A DNA stretch of 64,000 nt from Photobacterium sp. DA100. Lineage in GTDB: Bacteria; Pseudomonadota; Gammaproteobacteria; Enterobacterales; Vibrionaceae. The position numbers were made by a program, and so were the translations under genes. The stretch spans positions 3,162,001 through 3,226,000 of the forward strand of contig NZ_CP119423.1 of the NCBI RefSeq assembly GCF_029223585.1, written 5' to 3'. Numbering within the stretch: the stretch's first letter is position 1; each line of letters begins with the position of its first letter. The notes beneath the pieces were generated by a model. It worked only from the letters and a program-made list of their open reading frames with translations, did no database searches and had not been told where the DNA came from. Positions 30,340-39,964 of this stretch are shown one piece after another.

Positions 30340-32697
30340 ATGGTGCTAGACGATTACAAAGGACTGATTGAAAGGCTGATCCCTGTCTACGATAGCGAAG
30401 ATTTTGAAGATGTCTTCCAGATGATGACCGAAGGCGAGGACGGGCCAACCCGGCTCCAGCTAAAAATGGAATTGCACCGTATCATGGCCCCCGCCATGAA
30501 AGCCGTCGATCTTCGCGGGCGGGTCCAGGGCGAGTGCCGCCCCTATCTGCTCAATGGACGCCAGCACTGGCTCGACGATGTTGCCATCAATACCTACCAT
30601 AAGCGAATCAAAGCCTTCGGCAACCAGTTTCGGGTCGGCCTGTACGAAGCCCTGACGAATACCCGCAACAACTTCCGAGTCATGCACCAGCAAGGCAAGC
30701 TACAACCCAAACCGGCCCCAAAAGCCGAGCTGCAGCCGGACAATCCATTGATTGCCCCCCTGATCCGGTTCGGCCATTACCTGACCCGTAACGAGAACCG
30801 TTGGCAGATTGCCACACCGGTTAGCCTAGAGCTTCCTCTGAGCCAGATGATCAACGGCATCAGCGCGGATTTATCGTATTCCGGTGCTAAATTCAAAGTG
30901 CCTGCCGCTTTTAACTACACGCTGGGCATGGCGGTTGTGGTGCGCTTCCCGAAGCTTGCCGAACAGCTCAATGACCCTCGGTTGGCCCAGGGGATGAGCT
31001 ACCGGATCCTCGGTATCGACGAAAACCCCGATAATGACAGCTACAAATGGCTGAGGCTAAAGCTGCTGAGTGACAACACCCTGATCAAAGCCGTCATTGA
31101 TCATGGCCTGAGCCAGTCGCAAAACCGCACCCGACACAATTGCGAAGACAAGATCATCCAGATCCGGACCCGTGGCTACGAGCACTGCTTTCTCAAGCAC
31201 AGCACCAGCATGCCGGTATTTCTGTCGGGCACCCAGCTAACCTATTGCCTGCTGACCCAGTACAACCGCCATATTTGGTCCCACTGGCACGACGAAAGAA
31301 ACCAGCCGGTACTCAACCACCTGATTTCGCAGGAGCGTCTCGCCAGCCTCGGCAAAGCCGGGCTGAAACAGTCGAGTACCCTGATTTACAGCTTCAGCCA
31401 CGAACATGACGGCAAAACCTTTTTCTATTCAGCAGCCCTGCCGGAAATGAACGCCGAACAGCGCCGCCTGTTCTGGCATGTCGGGGCACAGCGCGACAGC
31501 TGGCGGGTCATGCGCCTGAGCCTGCAGCCCATAGACCAGGAAGATATCGACAGCCTGCAAAGTATTGCTCCCGACATGGTCGACAAACTGAGCTCCCTGA
31601 CCCATGTCGGTGTGCTGCAAGATCTCACTAACACGGACGCCCAGCAAGACTACCGCCTGAGCGTCAAGCCGCAGTTACCGGGCAAAACCCTGCAGGCATT
31701 CCGGCACCCACGCAATCCGGTTGCCGCGGCCAAAGCGGTTTACTTTGACCCAAGACCGCAGCGAAGCGAAGACCGCTACCTGTTCGATACACCGATCACC
31801 CTCAACCCTGAGGACGGGACTTCGGTATCCGGACAGAGCATTGACTTTTCGACCCGAGGCCTGAATATCAAACTGGCCGCACCGATAGTGCTTCGCCGTG
31901 GCGATCAGGTACTGGTATCGTTTCCGGGACTGCAGAAAAGCAACAGGAATGCGCCCCTGAGCCAGATCCCTTATAGCGTCGTCAGGATCAGCCCGGATCA
32001 CTGCAATATCCAACTAACGACCGGTAGCGGCAACCTCGCCGCCCAGAGCGAGCATTTCCTGCGCAAGCTGATTTTGCACAATGAGAATAAGTTGCTGATG
32101 ACCGAGGAAAAGCTGCCACAGGGTGAGCTGCTGCTGGCGATGCACCAGATGCTGCTGACGCGACTAAAGAGTGTGCCTTACTTCGCTGAAAAAGTTGATC
32201 ACAAAATCAAGCTCAAAGCTGTCGGGTGCAACTTCCCACCACCGCCCCAGATCAAGCTGTTTAGCCTGTTGGCAGGCGGTCAGGGCTGCTCGCTAGAGCC
32301 GCTGTTTCGCAACCGGGTAAAATCCATGCTGGCCGAAACCATGCGTCCGGTTGAGATCAGCCAGCCCTATGTCCATGAGCTCTATCTCGCTATCGAACAG
32401 CGCAACGGCCAGACGCCAAGGATTGACGCCAAGCGACTTGATGAGTTCCGTACTATCGAGGAGCGGATCGCCTACATCAAACAGGCAAAGTCCGCCGGCA
32501 GCTTTATGGCTTTGAGGCTGACCGCCGCCCCGGTCCTAAGTCCAATGACGGCCCTGATCGGCAAAGAGCTGGGCGAACTTGCCAGACAGGTATTACATCG
32601 GGCCAGGGCGCTTGAGCAGGAGCTCAGCTCGGTCGTTGGCTGTGGCGAAATCCTCGATGTCACCGATGAAGTGCAGATCAGGCTGGAGATCAAATAG
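30340..32697 (+). CDS. plzC: PilZ-domain protein PlzC-like, with two PilZ motif sets
   Basis: 785 aa, cytosolic, no membrane segment. It holds two c-di-GMP-binding motif pairs: RNENR (150-154) with DLSYSG (177-182), and RSEDR (475-479) with DFSTRG (502-507). Both therefore keep RxxxR and D/NxSxxG. The gene lies between radA and serB, the position of V. cholerae VC2344 (plzC), a c-di-GMP receptor linked to motility and biofilm. Ends 14 nt before the convergent serB stop, with no terminator between. The long regions before, between and after the PilZ domains are unassigned. Confidence 0.85.
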   Translation: MVLDDYKGLIERLIPVYDSEDFEDVFQMMTEGEDGPTRLQLKMELHRIMAPAMKAVDLRGRVQGECRPYLLNGRQHWLDDVAINTYHKRIKAFGNQFRVGLYEALTNTRNNFRVMHQQGKLQPKPAPKAELQPDNPLIAPLIRFGHYLTRNENRWQIATPVSLELPLSQMINGISADLSYSGAKFKVPAAFNYTLGMAVVVRFPKLAEQLNDPRLAQGMSYRILGIDENPDNDSYKWLRLKLLSDNTLIKAVIDHGLSQSQNRTRHNCEDKIIQIRTRGYEHCFLKHSTSMPVFLSGTQLTYCLLTQYNRHIWSHWHDERNQPVLNHLISQERLASLGKAGLKQSSTLIYSFSHEHDGKTFFYSAALPEMNAEQRRLFWHVGAQRDSWRVMRLSLQPIDQEDIDSLQSIAPDMVDKLSSLTHVGVLQDLTNTDAQQDYRLSVKPQLPGKTLQAFRHPRNPVAAAKAVYFDPRPQRSEDRYLFDTPITLNPEDGTSVSGQSIDFSTRGLNIKLAAPIVLRRGDQVLVSFPGLQKSNRNAPLSQIPYSVVRISPDHCNIQLTTGSGNLAAQSEHFLRKLILHNENKLLMTEEKLPQGELLLAMHQMLLTRLKSVPYFAEKVDHKIKLKAVGCNFPPPPQIKLFSLLAGGQGCSLEPLFRNRVKSMLAETMRPVEISQPYVHELYLAIEQRNGQTPRIDAKRLDEFRTIEERIAYIKQAKSAGSFMALRLTAAPVLSPMTALIGKELGELARQVLHRARALEQELSSVVGCGEILDVTDEVQIRLEIK

Positions 32698-32711
32698 CCC
32701 GCATCGTCCGG

Positions 32712-33677
32712 CTACCACCCCAACTGCTGCGGTACCAGGGAGGCCGACAGCAAACACATCAGGCCGCCAAGATCGGCAAAACGGATCGCCACGGGGGCCT
32801 CGTCTTCGACTTTCGGCTTGGCATGGTAGGCGACGCCCAGCCCTGCCGCATTGATCATGGCCAGATCATTGGCTCCATCACCCACCGCCACCGTATTGTG
32901 CGGGGCAATGTCATATCGCTCGGCCAGGCTGCGCAATATCGCGGCCTTGCCCTGCGCATCAACGACCTCTCCCAGCACCCTGCCCGTCAGCTTGCCATCG
33001 ACAATCTCCAGCGTATTCGACTGGGCATGGGCCAAGTCCAGCTCCTGCTTGAGGTGATCGGAAAAATAGGTAAAGCCGCCCGAGGCAATCGCCGCCTTCC
33101 AGCCATAGTGATGCAAAGTAGCCACCAGCTCGCGCAGCTCTGGCATCAAAGGTAGCTGGCTTCTGACCTGCTCAAGGATCGCCGCATCGCTGCCAGCCAG
33201 GGTCGCGACCCGCTGGCGCAAACTCTGTTCGAAGTCGAGTTCCCCCTGCATCGCCCGCTCGGTGACTTCGGCCACCTGCTCACCGACACCGGCTAAGACG
33301 GCAATCTCGTCGATGCATTCGATCTCAATCGCGGTCGAGTCCATGTCCATCACCACCAACCCCGGCTCCCTCAGATCAGGCTGCTGGCTCAGATCCGCAA
33401 TATCAAGCTGCACGCTGGTGACGCATTGCTCCAGCAGCAGGGAGTAGGGGGTCGCCAGCAACAGGCAATCGTACTTCCCTACCTTCCAGGCGGCGGCCAG
33501 CTCTAGCGGTTCACCGTACGCCGCCTCGATAGCTTCCACCGCCACGGCATCAATAGAACGGCCATACACCAAGGTGGTGGCACGTTGCCGGTCAAGGTTG
33601 GACACTGACACCACTTCCGGGAATCGCTGTAGTAAAGAGGTATGTTTCCTTATTTTGAGCACTTGCAAACCATCCAT
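32712..33677 (-). CDS. serB: Phosphoserine phosphatase SerB
   Basis: 321 aa. HAD-superfamily motif I MDMDSTAIEIE (nucleophile Asp), motif II SGGFTYFSD, motif III/IV KAAILRSLAERY and VAVGDGANDLAMI. Catalyses the last step of L-serine synthesis. An N-terminal ACT-like region of about 100 residues precedes the HAD domain, as in enterobacterial SerB. Divergent from ytjB, the common arrangement. Confidence 0.96.
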   Translation of the reverse strand: MDGLQVLKIRKHTSLLQRFPEVVSVSNLDRQRATTLVYGRSIDAVAVEAIEAAYGEPLELAAAWKVGKYDCLLLATPYSLLLEQCVTSVQLDIADLSQQPDLREPGLVVMDMDSTAIEIECIDEIAVLAGVGEQVAEVTERAMQGELDFEQSLRQRVATLAGSDAAILEQVRSQLPLMPELRELVATLHHYGWKAAIASGGFTYFSDHLKQELDLAHAQSNTLEIVDGKLTGRVLGEVVDAQGKAAILRSLAERYDIAPHNTVAVGDGANDLAMINAAGLGVAYHAKPKVEDEAPVAIRFADLGGLMCLLSASLVPQQLGW

Positions 33678-33830
33678 GTTAAAGTAATCGCCTATATACC
33701 CAAGTGACCTCGATGTGCCGGGCCCAACAATGAACCGAACATTTTGACGTCACTTGACTAAACAACTTACCCTATTGCAAATTACCAGGGCAAGCCCCAA
33801 GATGACATTGGCCATGAATCCACCGCTGAT

Positions 33831-34448
33831 ATGATGAAGAAAAAACATACCCAATTCCAAAAAGCCTGGCGGCTGTTCATCCTTTTCGGCTGCCTGGCAG
33901 CGCTGATCACCATGGTTGAATATGGCTCTAACCTAGCCAAGGAAAACTACCGTACCCTGAGCGATCAAACCCAGCAACTGTCACGGTTAGTGGTACGTCA
34001 GGCTGCCGATACGGCGTCTGAGGATGTGATCGAAAAGAACCAGGACCGCTTGCAGCTGCTGGTTGAGCAACTGGCCAAAGAGCCGTTGCTACTCGATGCC
34101 ACTATCTATGATCTGGAAGGTGTCACTCTGGCCAAGAGCCAAGATGCCCTGCCGCTCCCCCAAGTCACCGGACTTTCCACCCCGCTGGCCGTTGCCAGCT
34201 ACGGCCGCCAGCAGCTGATCGAGCCAATCATGAGCCAGCACCAGGTCGTAGGGTTTGTTCGCATCACCCTCGAGCATGACAAGCTGATTGCCGAGACCAT
34301 GGCGGATATCGATGCCATCACCAATATTATCCGGGCGCTGATCGCCACGGCGATGGCCATCGGGTTCCTGTTGGCCTACACCTTTGGCAACCGCAAGCAA
34401 GACTGGCACTTCCCTATCCTGCTCAGCGCGGAAAAGGGCAGTCGATAA
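33831..34448 (+). CDS. ytjB: YtjB/SMP family membrane protein
   Basis: 205 aa with an N-terminal membrane segment (LFILFGCLAALITMVEYGSN), a periplasmic sensor-like domain of about 130 residues and a second membrane segment near the C-terminus (NIIRALIATAMAIGFLLAY). This layout and its place opposite serB match the SMP/YtjB (AhpA) family. Function unclear; a periplasmic sensing or lipoprotein-ligation-related role has been suggested for relatives. ATGATG start; the first Met is used. Confidence 0.85.
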   Translation: MMKKKHTQFQKAWRLFILFGCLAALITMVEYGSNLAKENYRTLSDQTQQLSRLVVRQAADTASEDVIEKNQDRLQLLVEQLAKEPLLLDATIYDLEGVTLAKSQDALPLPQVTGLSTPLAVASYGRQQLIEPIMSQHQVVGFVRITLEHDKLIAETMADIDAITNIIRALIATAMAIGFLLAYTFGNRKQDWHFPILLSAEKGSR

Positions 34449-34465
34449 AATGGACCGCAAATAAA

Positions 34466-34494
34466 AAAAGGGCTTGCCAGCGGCAAGCCCTTTT
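34466..34494. terminator. Bidirectional terminator between ytjB and deoD
   Basis: AAAAGGGCTTGCC / GGCAAGCCCTTTT, 13-bp stem with 3-nt loop. Confidence 0.9.
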
Positions 34495-34514
34495 TATTGT
34501 CTTTGCTCTGATGC

Positions 34515-35240
34515 TTACGCTTCTTCAGCGTCGCCCAACAGAACCGACTCCAGTGCGATTTCCATCATGTCGTTGAACGTTAGCTGACGCTCTTCAGACG
34601 TTGTCGCTTCGCCACGCAGGATGTGGTCAGAGACAGTACAGATAGTCAGTGCTTTGGCACCAAACTCAGCCGCCAGGCCGTAGATACCAGCCGCTTCCAT
34701 TTCAACACCAACAATGCCGTACTTCTTCATGGTCTGGAAGAAGTCGAAATCAGGGCTGTAGAACAGATCAGCAGAGAAGATGTTACCCACCTTCACATCG
34801 ACGCCTTTGGCTTTCGCCGCGTCAACCGCGTTCTGCACCATGCCAAAATCCGCCAGAGCGGCAAAATCGTGATCACCGAAACGGATACGGTTAACTTTAG
34901 AGTCAGTTGACGCACCCATGCCGATCACAACATCACGCAGGTTTACGTCGTCGCGTACTGCACCACAGCTACCCACACGGATGATCTTCTTCACGCCGTA
35001 GTCTTTGATAAGCTCTGTTGCATAGATAGAACATGAAGGGATGCCCATACCGTGGCCCATTACAGAGATCTTACGGCCTTTGTAAGTACCGGTGTAACCG
35101 AACATGTTACGAACGTTACAGACTTCTTTTGCATCATCCAGGAAGGTTTCTGCAATGTACTTGGCACGTAGCGGGTCACCAGGCATCAGTACTACGTCTG
35201 CAAAATCACCCATTTCAGCATTAATGTGAGGAGTAGCCAT
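34515..35240 (-). CDS. deoD: Purine nucleoside phosphorylase DeoD
   Basis: 241 aa from ATG 35240 (AGGAAA just upstream); a longer frame to 35345 has no family match. [14 protein letters not shown], the [13 protein letters not shown] substrate-binding segment and SDH(I)L active-site region match trimeric/hexameric PNP of the low-specificity type. Splits purine (deoxy)nucleosides with phosphate. Last gene of the deoC-deoA-deoB-deoD operon. The 149-nt gap to deoB holds a 12-bp hairpin that may mark RNA processing or an internal promoter region. Confidence 0.97.
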   Translation of the reverse strand: MATPHINAEMGDFADVVLMPGDPLRAKYIAETFLDDAKEVCNVRNMFGYTGTYKGRKISVMGHGMGIPSCSIYATELIKDYGVKKIIRVGSCGAVRDDVNLRDVVIGMGASTDSKVNRIRFGDHDFAALADFGMVQNAVDAAKAKGVDVKVGNIFSADLFYSPDFDFFQTMKKYGIVGVEMEAAGIYGLAAEFGAKALTICTVSDHILRGEATTSEERQLTFNDMMEIALESVLLGDAEEA

Positions 35241-35310
35241 CGTTATTTCCTTTCTGTCATCTGTTGGTTTTTTGCATTGCCAACCGAATGTAGTCTTGTC
35301 TTGCAAATAC

Positions 35311-35343
35311 GGTTTCGATCTAGGACAAATATAGACCGAAACC
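35311..35343 (-). other. Intercistronic hairpin between deoB and deoD
   Basis: GGTTTCGATCTA pairs with TAGACCGAAACC (one mismatch) around a 9-nt loop. There is no U run, so it is more likely a processing or stabilising hairpin than a terminator. Confidence 0.55.
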
Positions 35344-35389
35344 ATAAAAAGAATCGTCTTTTGGGGCAGGGGTCACCTGCCCTCGCCGG

Positions 35390-36610
35390 TTACAGGAATG
35401 ACTTACCGTATTCCATATCAGACGTACCGAAGTATTCCGCCAAGCTCTGGCCGATATCAGCAAATGTCTCGCGGCGGCCCAGAGAGCCGGCGGCGATTTT
35501 CGGCCCCGAAACCAGTACCGGGATGTGCTCGCGGGTATGGTCGGTGCCTTCCCACGTTGGGTCACAGCCGTGGTCGGCTGTCAGGATCAGCACGTCGTCT
35601 TCCTGTAGCAACTCGATGATTTCAGGCAGGCGCTTGTCGAAGTATTCCAGTGCCGCAGCATAACCCGCAACATCACGGCGGTGGCCGTAGGCAGAATCGA
35701 AGTCAACAAAGTTGGTGAAGACGATGGTGTTATCACCCGCGGCTTTGATTTGCTCCAGCGTGGCTTCAAACAAGGCCGGGATCCCGGTTGCTTTCACTTT
35801 CTTGGTAATACCACAGCCAGCATAGATGTCAGAGATCTTACCGATCGACACCACGTCGCCCTGCTTCTCGTCAACCAGCTTCTGCAGTACGGTCGCAGAT
35901 GGCGGCTCGACAGACAAGTCACGGCGGTTACCGGTACGCTCGAACTGGCCTTTGCCCGGGCCAATGAACGGACGGGCGATCACACGGCCGATGTTGTAGT
36001 CTGCCAGCTCCTCGCGGGCGATCTGGCAAAGCTCCAACAGGCGATCAAGACCGAAGGTCTCTTCGTGACACGCGATCTGGAATACTGAGTCCGCAGAGGT
36101 GTAGAAGATCGGCATACCGCTCTTCATGTGCTCTTCACCCAAATCGTCCAGTACCTGGGTACCTGAAGCATGGCAGTTGCCCAGGAAGCCTGGCAGGCCA
36201 GCACGCTCAAGGATGCGATCAGTCAGCTCTTTCGGGAAGCTGTTTTCTTTGTCGGTAAAGTAGCCCCAGTCAAACAGCACAGGTACACCGGCAATTTCCC
36301 AGTGGCCAGACGGGGTGTCTTTGCCAGAGGACAGCTCAGCAGCGTGAGCATACGCACCGGTGATCTGCGCATCGGCATCCAGGCCGTCAGGGAAGTAGCC
36401 CGAAGACTCTTCACATGCCTTGCCCAAACCCAGTTTGTTCAGGTTTGGCAGGTGTAGCTTACCGCTGCGCTCGCCATTGTCCGCTTCGCCGCGGGCACAG
36501 GCTTTAGCAATATGACCCAGTGTGTTGGAACCTACATCGCCGAACTGAACGGCATCTTCTGTAGCGCCAATCCCAAATGAATCAAGGACGAGAATAATAG
36601 AACGTTTCAT
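35390..36610 (-). CDS. deoB: Phosphopentomutase DeoB
   Basis: 406 aa from [20 protein letters not shown]; codons open up to 36784 are not part of the gene. Alkaline-phosphatase superfamily metal sites: DSFG near the N-terminus, [10 protein letters not shown] with the phosphorylated Thr, and DHGCDP with DHTREHIP near the C-terminus. Converts (deoxy)ribose-1-phosphate to the 5-phosphate. Starts 10 nt after the deoA stop, so translation is likely coupled. Confidence 0.97.
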   Translation of the reverse strand: MKRSIILVLDSFGIGATEDAVQFGDVGSNTLGHIAKACARGEADNGERSGKLHLPNLNKLGLGKACEESSGYFPDGLDADAQITGAYAHAAELSSGKDTPSGHWEIAGVPVLFDWGYFTDKENSFPKELTDRILERAGLPGFLGNCHASGTQVLDDLGEEHMKSGMPIFYTSADSVFQIACHEETFGLDRLLELCQIAREELADYNIGRVIARPFIGPGKGQFERTGNRRDLSVEPPSATVLQKLVDEKQGDVVSIGKISDIYAGCGITKKVKATGIPALFEATLEQIKAAGDNTIVFTNFVDFDSAYGHRRDVAGYAAALEYFDKRLPEIIELLQEDDVLILTADHGCDPTWEGTDHTREHIPVLVSGPKIAAGSLGRRETFADIGQSLAEYFGTSDMEYGKSFL

Positions 36611-36620
36611 GATGACTCCA

Positions 36621-37952
36621 TTAAACATCTTCTGGGCGAACACGACGGTAAACTTCAGGTGTCGGTTCTGGTTTCTGTTCTGAAATAGTAATCGCAGCAC
36701 GTACCGCTTTCGCTGCTTCTTCCCACTGTGCTTCGTTGCGAGCGTGGATAACAGCCAGCGGCTTGTCAGCATTGGCTTCATCACCCAGGCGGATCATGTC
36801 GCTCAGGCCTACCGCGTAATCGATAGTGTCGGTCGCCACTCGGCGGCCACCGCCCATGCCGACAACGGCCATACCCAGTGCGCGAGTATCCATAGCAAAG
36901 GCATAACCTGTGGTTTCGGCGTAAACCGGCTTCACCAGTTCGGCTTTTTCCAGGTAGTTGTCGTAGTTGGTCATAAAGTCAGCCGGGCCACCCAGGCCAG
37001 CAACCATCTTACCAAAACACTCTGCCGCTTTACCGTTGTCCAGAACAGCCTGAAGCTTCTCGCGTGCCTGCTCGATATCTGTTGCTAAACCACTGTTTAC
37101 CAACATTTCTGCACACAATGCCATGGTCACTTCAAATAAGCGAGGGTTACGGTATTCACCGGTCAGGAATTGCACGGCTTCGCGCACTTCGAGTGCATTA
37201 CCAGCAGTTGATGCCAATACCTGGTTCATGTCTGTCAGCAATGCCGTGGTCTTGGTGCCGGCACCGTTAGCAACCGCAACAATCGATTTTGCCAGTTCTT
37301 CAGACGCCTCGTAGGTCGGCATGAATGCACCGGAACCCACTTTCACGTCCATCACAAGAGAGCCAAGGCCAGCAGCCAGCTTCTTCGATAGGATAGAAGC
37401 GGTGATCAGCGAGATGTTATCAACCGTAGCGGTCACATCACGGGTCGCGTAAACACGTTTGTCAGCAGGAGCAAGATCGCCGGTCTGGCCGATGATCGCC
37501 ACCCCTGCATCTTTGGTCACCTGGCCGAAAACTTCGTTGCTTGGCGTGATGTTGTAGCCAGGAATAGCCTCCAGCTTATCCAGCGTACCACCAGTGTGGC
37601 CAAGGCCACGGCCAGAAATCATCGGCACGTAACCACCACATGCTGCCACCATAGGGCCAAGCATCAGTGACGTCACATCACCTACACCGCCAGTTGAGTG
37701 CTTGTCGACAATCGGGCCATCGAAGTTCATGTGGCTCCAGTCGATAACCATACCAGAGTCGCGCATCGCACACGTCAGTGCCACACGCTCGTCCATGGTC
37801 ATGTCGTTGAAGTAAATCGCCATGGCGAATGCTGCGATCTGGCCTTCAGATACGGTATCTTTAGCAATACCCTGGATGAAGAAATTAATTTCGTCAGCGG
37901 TCAGTTCAATGTTGTCACGTTTTTTACGGATGATTTCTTGTGGTAAATACAT
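36621..37952 (-). CDS. deoA: Thymidine phosphorylase DeoA
   Basis: 443 aa. KHSTGGVGD (phosphate loop), [20 protein letters not shown] signature and the [10 protein letters not shown] segment of thymidine phosphorylase. Cleaves thymidine to thymine and deoxyribose-1-phosphate. Length matches E. coli DeoA (440). Second gene of the deo operon, 211 nt after deoC; a terminator-like hairpin lies in that gap. Confidence 0.97.
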   Translation of the reverse strand: MYLPQEIIRKKRDNIELTADEINFFIQGIAKDTVSEGQIAAFAMAIYFNDMTMDERVALTCAMRDSGMVIDWSHMNFDGPIVDKHSTGGVGDVTSLMLGPMVAACGGYVPMISGRGLGHTGGTLDKLEAIPGYNITPSNEVFGQVTKDAGVAIIGQTGDLAPADKRVYATRDVTATVDNISLITASILSKKLAAGLGSLVMDVKVGSGAFMPTYEASEELAKSIVAVANGAGTKTTALLTDMNQVLASTAGNALEVREAVQFLTGEYRNPRLFEVTMALCAEMLVNSGLATDIEQAREKLQAVLDNGKAAECFGKMVAGLGGPADFMTNYDNYLEKAELVKPVYAETTGYAFAMDTRALGMAVVGMGGGRRVATDTIDYAVGLSDMIRLGDEANADKPLAVIHARNEAQWEEAAKAVRAAITISEQKPEPTPEVYRRVRPEDV

Positions 37953-38129
37953 GGTATTCCCCAGTAAATTCTAGTGTAGGGTCATGACTGTTTACTTGGA
38001 GTGTGCGCCTTCGCTGTGAGCGATTATCTAACGCATGATCTGATTCTCGGGTACAGGGCAACCGCCCGTTAGGCTGCGTAGTGCAGTAAGGCAAGAACCA
38101 AACAGTAAAGAGTCACAGGTAATTAAAAA

Positions 38130-38153
38130 TAAGGCGGCCCAAAGGCCACCTTA
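38130..38153 (-). terminator. Attenuator-like terminator between deoC and deoA
   Basis: On the minus strand TAAGGTGGCC / GGCCGCCTTA (one G-T wobble) with 4-nt loop and a U-rich tail, 10 nt after the deoC stop. If active, it lowers transcription of deoABD relative to deoC. Confidence 0.65.
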
Positions 38154-38163
38154 ATGGAAAGAA

Positions 38164-38937
38164 TTAGTAGCCGCCTTCCGCTGCTTTTTCACCTTCACCT
38201 AGGGTGTGAAGCAGGTTAGCTAGCAGGCTTGATGCGCCAAAACGGTAGTGCATGTTGTCAGCCCAGTCGGCACCCAGGATGCGGTCTGCCATATCTAGGT
38301 ACTGCTGCGCATCTTCTGCTGTGCGAACACCACCAGCTGGCTTGAAGCCTACCGTTTCCGCAACACCCATATCTTTGATTACATTCAGCATGATTTCTGC
38401 GTATTCTGGTGTAGCGTTAACTGGCACTTTACCGGTTGAGGTCTTGATGAAGTCTGCGCCGGCTTTGATTGAAATCTCAGACGCTTTCTTGATTAGCTCT
38501 TCTGTTTTCAGCTCGCCCGTTTCGATGATCACTTTCAGCATGATATCGCCACACGCTTCTTTACACTGCTTAACCAACTCAAAACCAACTTCTTCGTTGC
38601 CAGCCATCAGTGCGCGGTATGGGAATACTACGTCGACTTCGTCAGCACCGTAAGCCACTGCCGCTTTTGTCTCTGCAACAGCGATTTCGATATCGTCGTT
38701 ACCGTGCGGGAAGTTAGTTACCGTCGCGATGCGGACTTCTGGTGTACCCTGCTCACGAAGCTGCTTCTTAGCAACTGGGATAAAACGTGGGTAAATACAT
38801 ACGGCCGCTGTGTTGCCTACCGGGCTCTTCGCGTTCTTACACAACTCGATCACTTTCGCATCAGTGTCGTCGTCGTTAAGAGTGGTAAGGTCCATTAGTT
38901 TAAGTGCACGCAGTGCAGCCGCTTTCAATTCGCTCAT
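38164..38937 (-). CDS. deoC: Deoxyribose-phosphate aldolase DeoC
   Basis: 257 aa class I aldolase. Schiff-base lysine in FIKTSTGK, catalytic partner lysine in [10 protein letters not shown], and the conserved [12 protein letters not shown] segment. Cleaves 2-deoxyribose-5-phosphate to glyceraldehyde-3-phosphate and acetaldehyde. First gene of the deo operon, with GGAG at the correct distance from ATG 38937. Preceded by a long structured leader (next entry). Confidence 0.97.
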   Translation of the reverse strand: MSELKAAALRALKLMDLTTLNDDDTDAKVIELCKNAKSPVGNTAAVCIYPRFIPVAKKQLREQGTPEVRIATVTNFPHGNDDIEIAVAETKAAVAYGADEVDVVFPYRALMAGNEEVGFELVKQCKEACGDIMLKVIIETGELKTEELIKKASEISIKAGADFIKTSTGKVPVNATPEYAEIMLNVIKDMGVAETVGFKPAGGVRTAEDAQQYLDMADRILGADWADNMHYRFGASSLLANLLHTLGEGEKAAEGGY

Positions 38938-38940
38938 GAC

Positions 38941-39265
38941 TATCTCCAGTCCAATTAGTTTCTACCAAGCTGTTTTCTACTAAGCAATAGATACGCCTGA
39001 CGGTATAGATTGCGCCACCGCCAAACGGCCCGCTTACGCGAACAGGTGCCCCGACAACCAGCCATCTGTCGACGGGGTTACGGACTTGACTCCTTGAAGA
39101 CTCAGGTAAACAATGCGCTGGCATTTCCCTGATTGATATCCTTTTCACCGCATGGGAAGTGTTCTCGCCACTTCCCTGCAAATACGTTGCCCAGGCCTTG
39201 CCTAGCGAAAGGTAACACCATGACGGTATTGACCTGAGCAACGAAAATCTGTTTGTGATGGTGCT
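38941..39265 (-). ncRNA. Candidate structured 5' leader RNA of the deo operon
   Basis: About 320 nt without a convincing gene. On the minus strand it contains: an 11-bp stem 39233-39243 / 39185-39195 (one G-U); an 8-bp perfect stem 39169-39176 / 39154-39161; directly adjoining it a 5-bp helix 39149-39153 / 39113-39117; a CCCCG/CGGGG stem 39073-39077 / 39049-39053; a GUAA (GNRA) tetraloop hairpin at 39029-39042; and TTAGT/ACTAA close to the deoC ribosome site. A 9-bp direct repeat ATACCGTCA occurs at 39221-39229 and 38999-39007. A TGGTATTAT extended -10 (39271-39279) could start it. I do not recognise a known riboswitch. Alternative: a dispersed intergenic repeat element. The overlapping 113-codon frame has no domain. 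Confidence 0.55.
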
Positions 39266-39389
39266 GCTCTATAATACCAAGCAGGCCTAGTTGCCACCAC
39301 GAAAGTTACGTTTCCCAGCGTGGACAATGTGTTTACCCAACGAAAGGAATTGTCCACTGTCCTGTTCTGTTCTGGGCCTGCCCCAGTGG

Positions 39390-39560
39390 CTAGGTAAAGA
39401 ACCGTTCAACGATCCATTGGTAGGCAACCCCACCCACATAGACACCTACAATGCCCATCACACCCGGGAGCACCGGGGGTGCCGGAATTGGCAGTTTAAT
39501 CGCAGAAAACAACACTCCGACAATAAACCCAGCAATCATCGCCAGCAGTACTTCATTCAT
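39390..39560 (-). CDS. XapX-domain small membrane protein
   Basis: 56 aa from MNEVLLAMIAGFIVGVLFSA; an upstream start (39587) adds nine polar residues. Two hydrophobic segments flank the Pro-rich LPIPAPPVLPGVMGIVGVY, the hallmark of the XapX family. Function unknown; the family name comes from a neighbour of xanthosine catabolism genes, and here it lies between nupC and the deo operon, which suggests a link to nucleoside uptake. Confidence 0.82.
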   Translation of the reverse strand: MNEVLLAMIAGFIVGVLFSAIKLPIPAPPVLPGVMGIVGVYVGGVAYQWIVERFFT

Positions 39561-39760
39561 AATCATTTTCTCTGTCTGGTACAGCACAAAGAAAGTGTAG
39601 CCTGCCCCGCGATGAAAGTAATGGTAGCAGAGGGTTTTGCCAGAAACCGGAGCGCAATCGATTTTATGGCATCAAATAGAAACGATGGGGAAGATGTTTA
39701 CTGAATCTGTTGATTCAAGATCCTAGGGGAAAGAGCGATCCTAGTTCCTGGAGAAAGAGC

Positions 39761-39806
39761 TCTGGGTTCTGGGTTCTGGGTTCTGGGTTCTGGGTTCTGG
39801 GTTCTG
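39761..39806. repeat. 7-bp tandem repeat (TCTGGGT), six copies plus four bases
   Basis: Six exact copies of TCTGGGT at 39761-39802 followed by TCTG. Length may vary by slippage. Confidence 0.95.
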
Positions 39807-39914
39807 CAAGTAGCACTCGCTTATAGCTATGATACGCCAAGCTCTTACTTCTGCTTTTCGCTCTTCCCAGGATCTAGGACCTAGGAACCAGAAACCCGTG
39901 TTTTTTACATACAA

Positions 39915-39940
39915 AAACGCCGCGGTTACCCGCGGCGTTT
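39915..39940 (-). terminator. Terminator after nupC
   Basis: Perfect 11-bp stem AAACGCCGCGG / CCGCGGCGTTT, 4-nt loop; A run on one side and T run on the other. Confidence 0.9.
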
Positions 39941-39964
39941 TATCAGGCTTTCAGCTCGCTATAA

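Larger units (their letters stand above)
39561..39964. other. Intergenic region with low-complexity palindromic DNA
   Basis: Downstream of nupC and upstream of the XapX gene. About 39720-39900 is built from recurring short words (CCTAG, TTCTGG, AAGAGC). The left side (GATCCTAGTTCCTGG at 39738) is roughly the inverted complement of the right side (CCAGGATCTAGGACCTAGG at about 39870), around a 7-bp tandem repeat. No gene is seen. Confidence 0.6.

Noticed and set aside
38900..39241. 113-codon minus-strand ORF over the deo leader
   Set aside because: It overlaps the deoC start in a different frame and its sequence follows the RNA stems; no domain recognised.
39241..39300. CRP site at the deoC distal promoter
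   Set aside because: Only one half-site (TGTGA) is present; the other half reads TGCTC.
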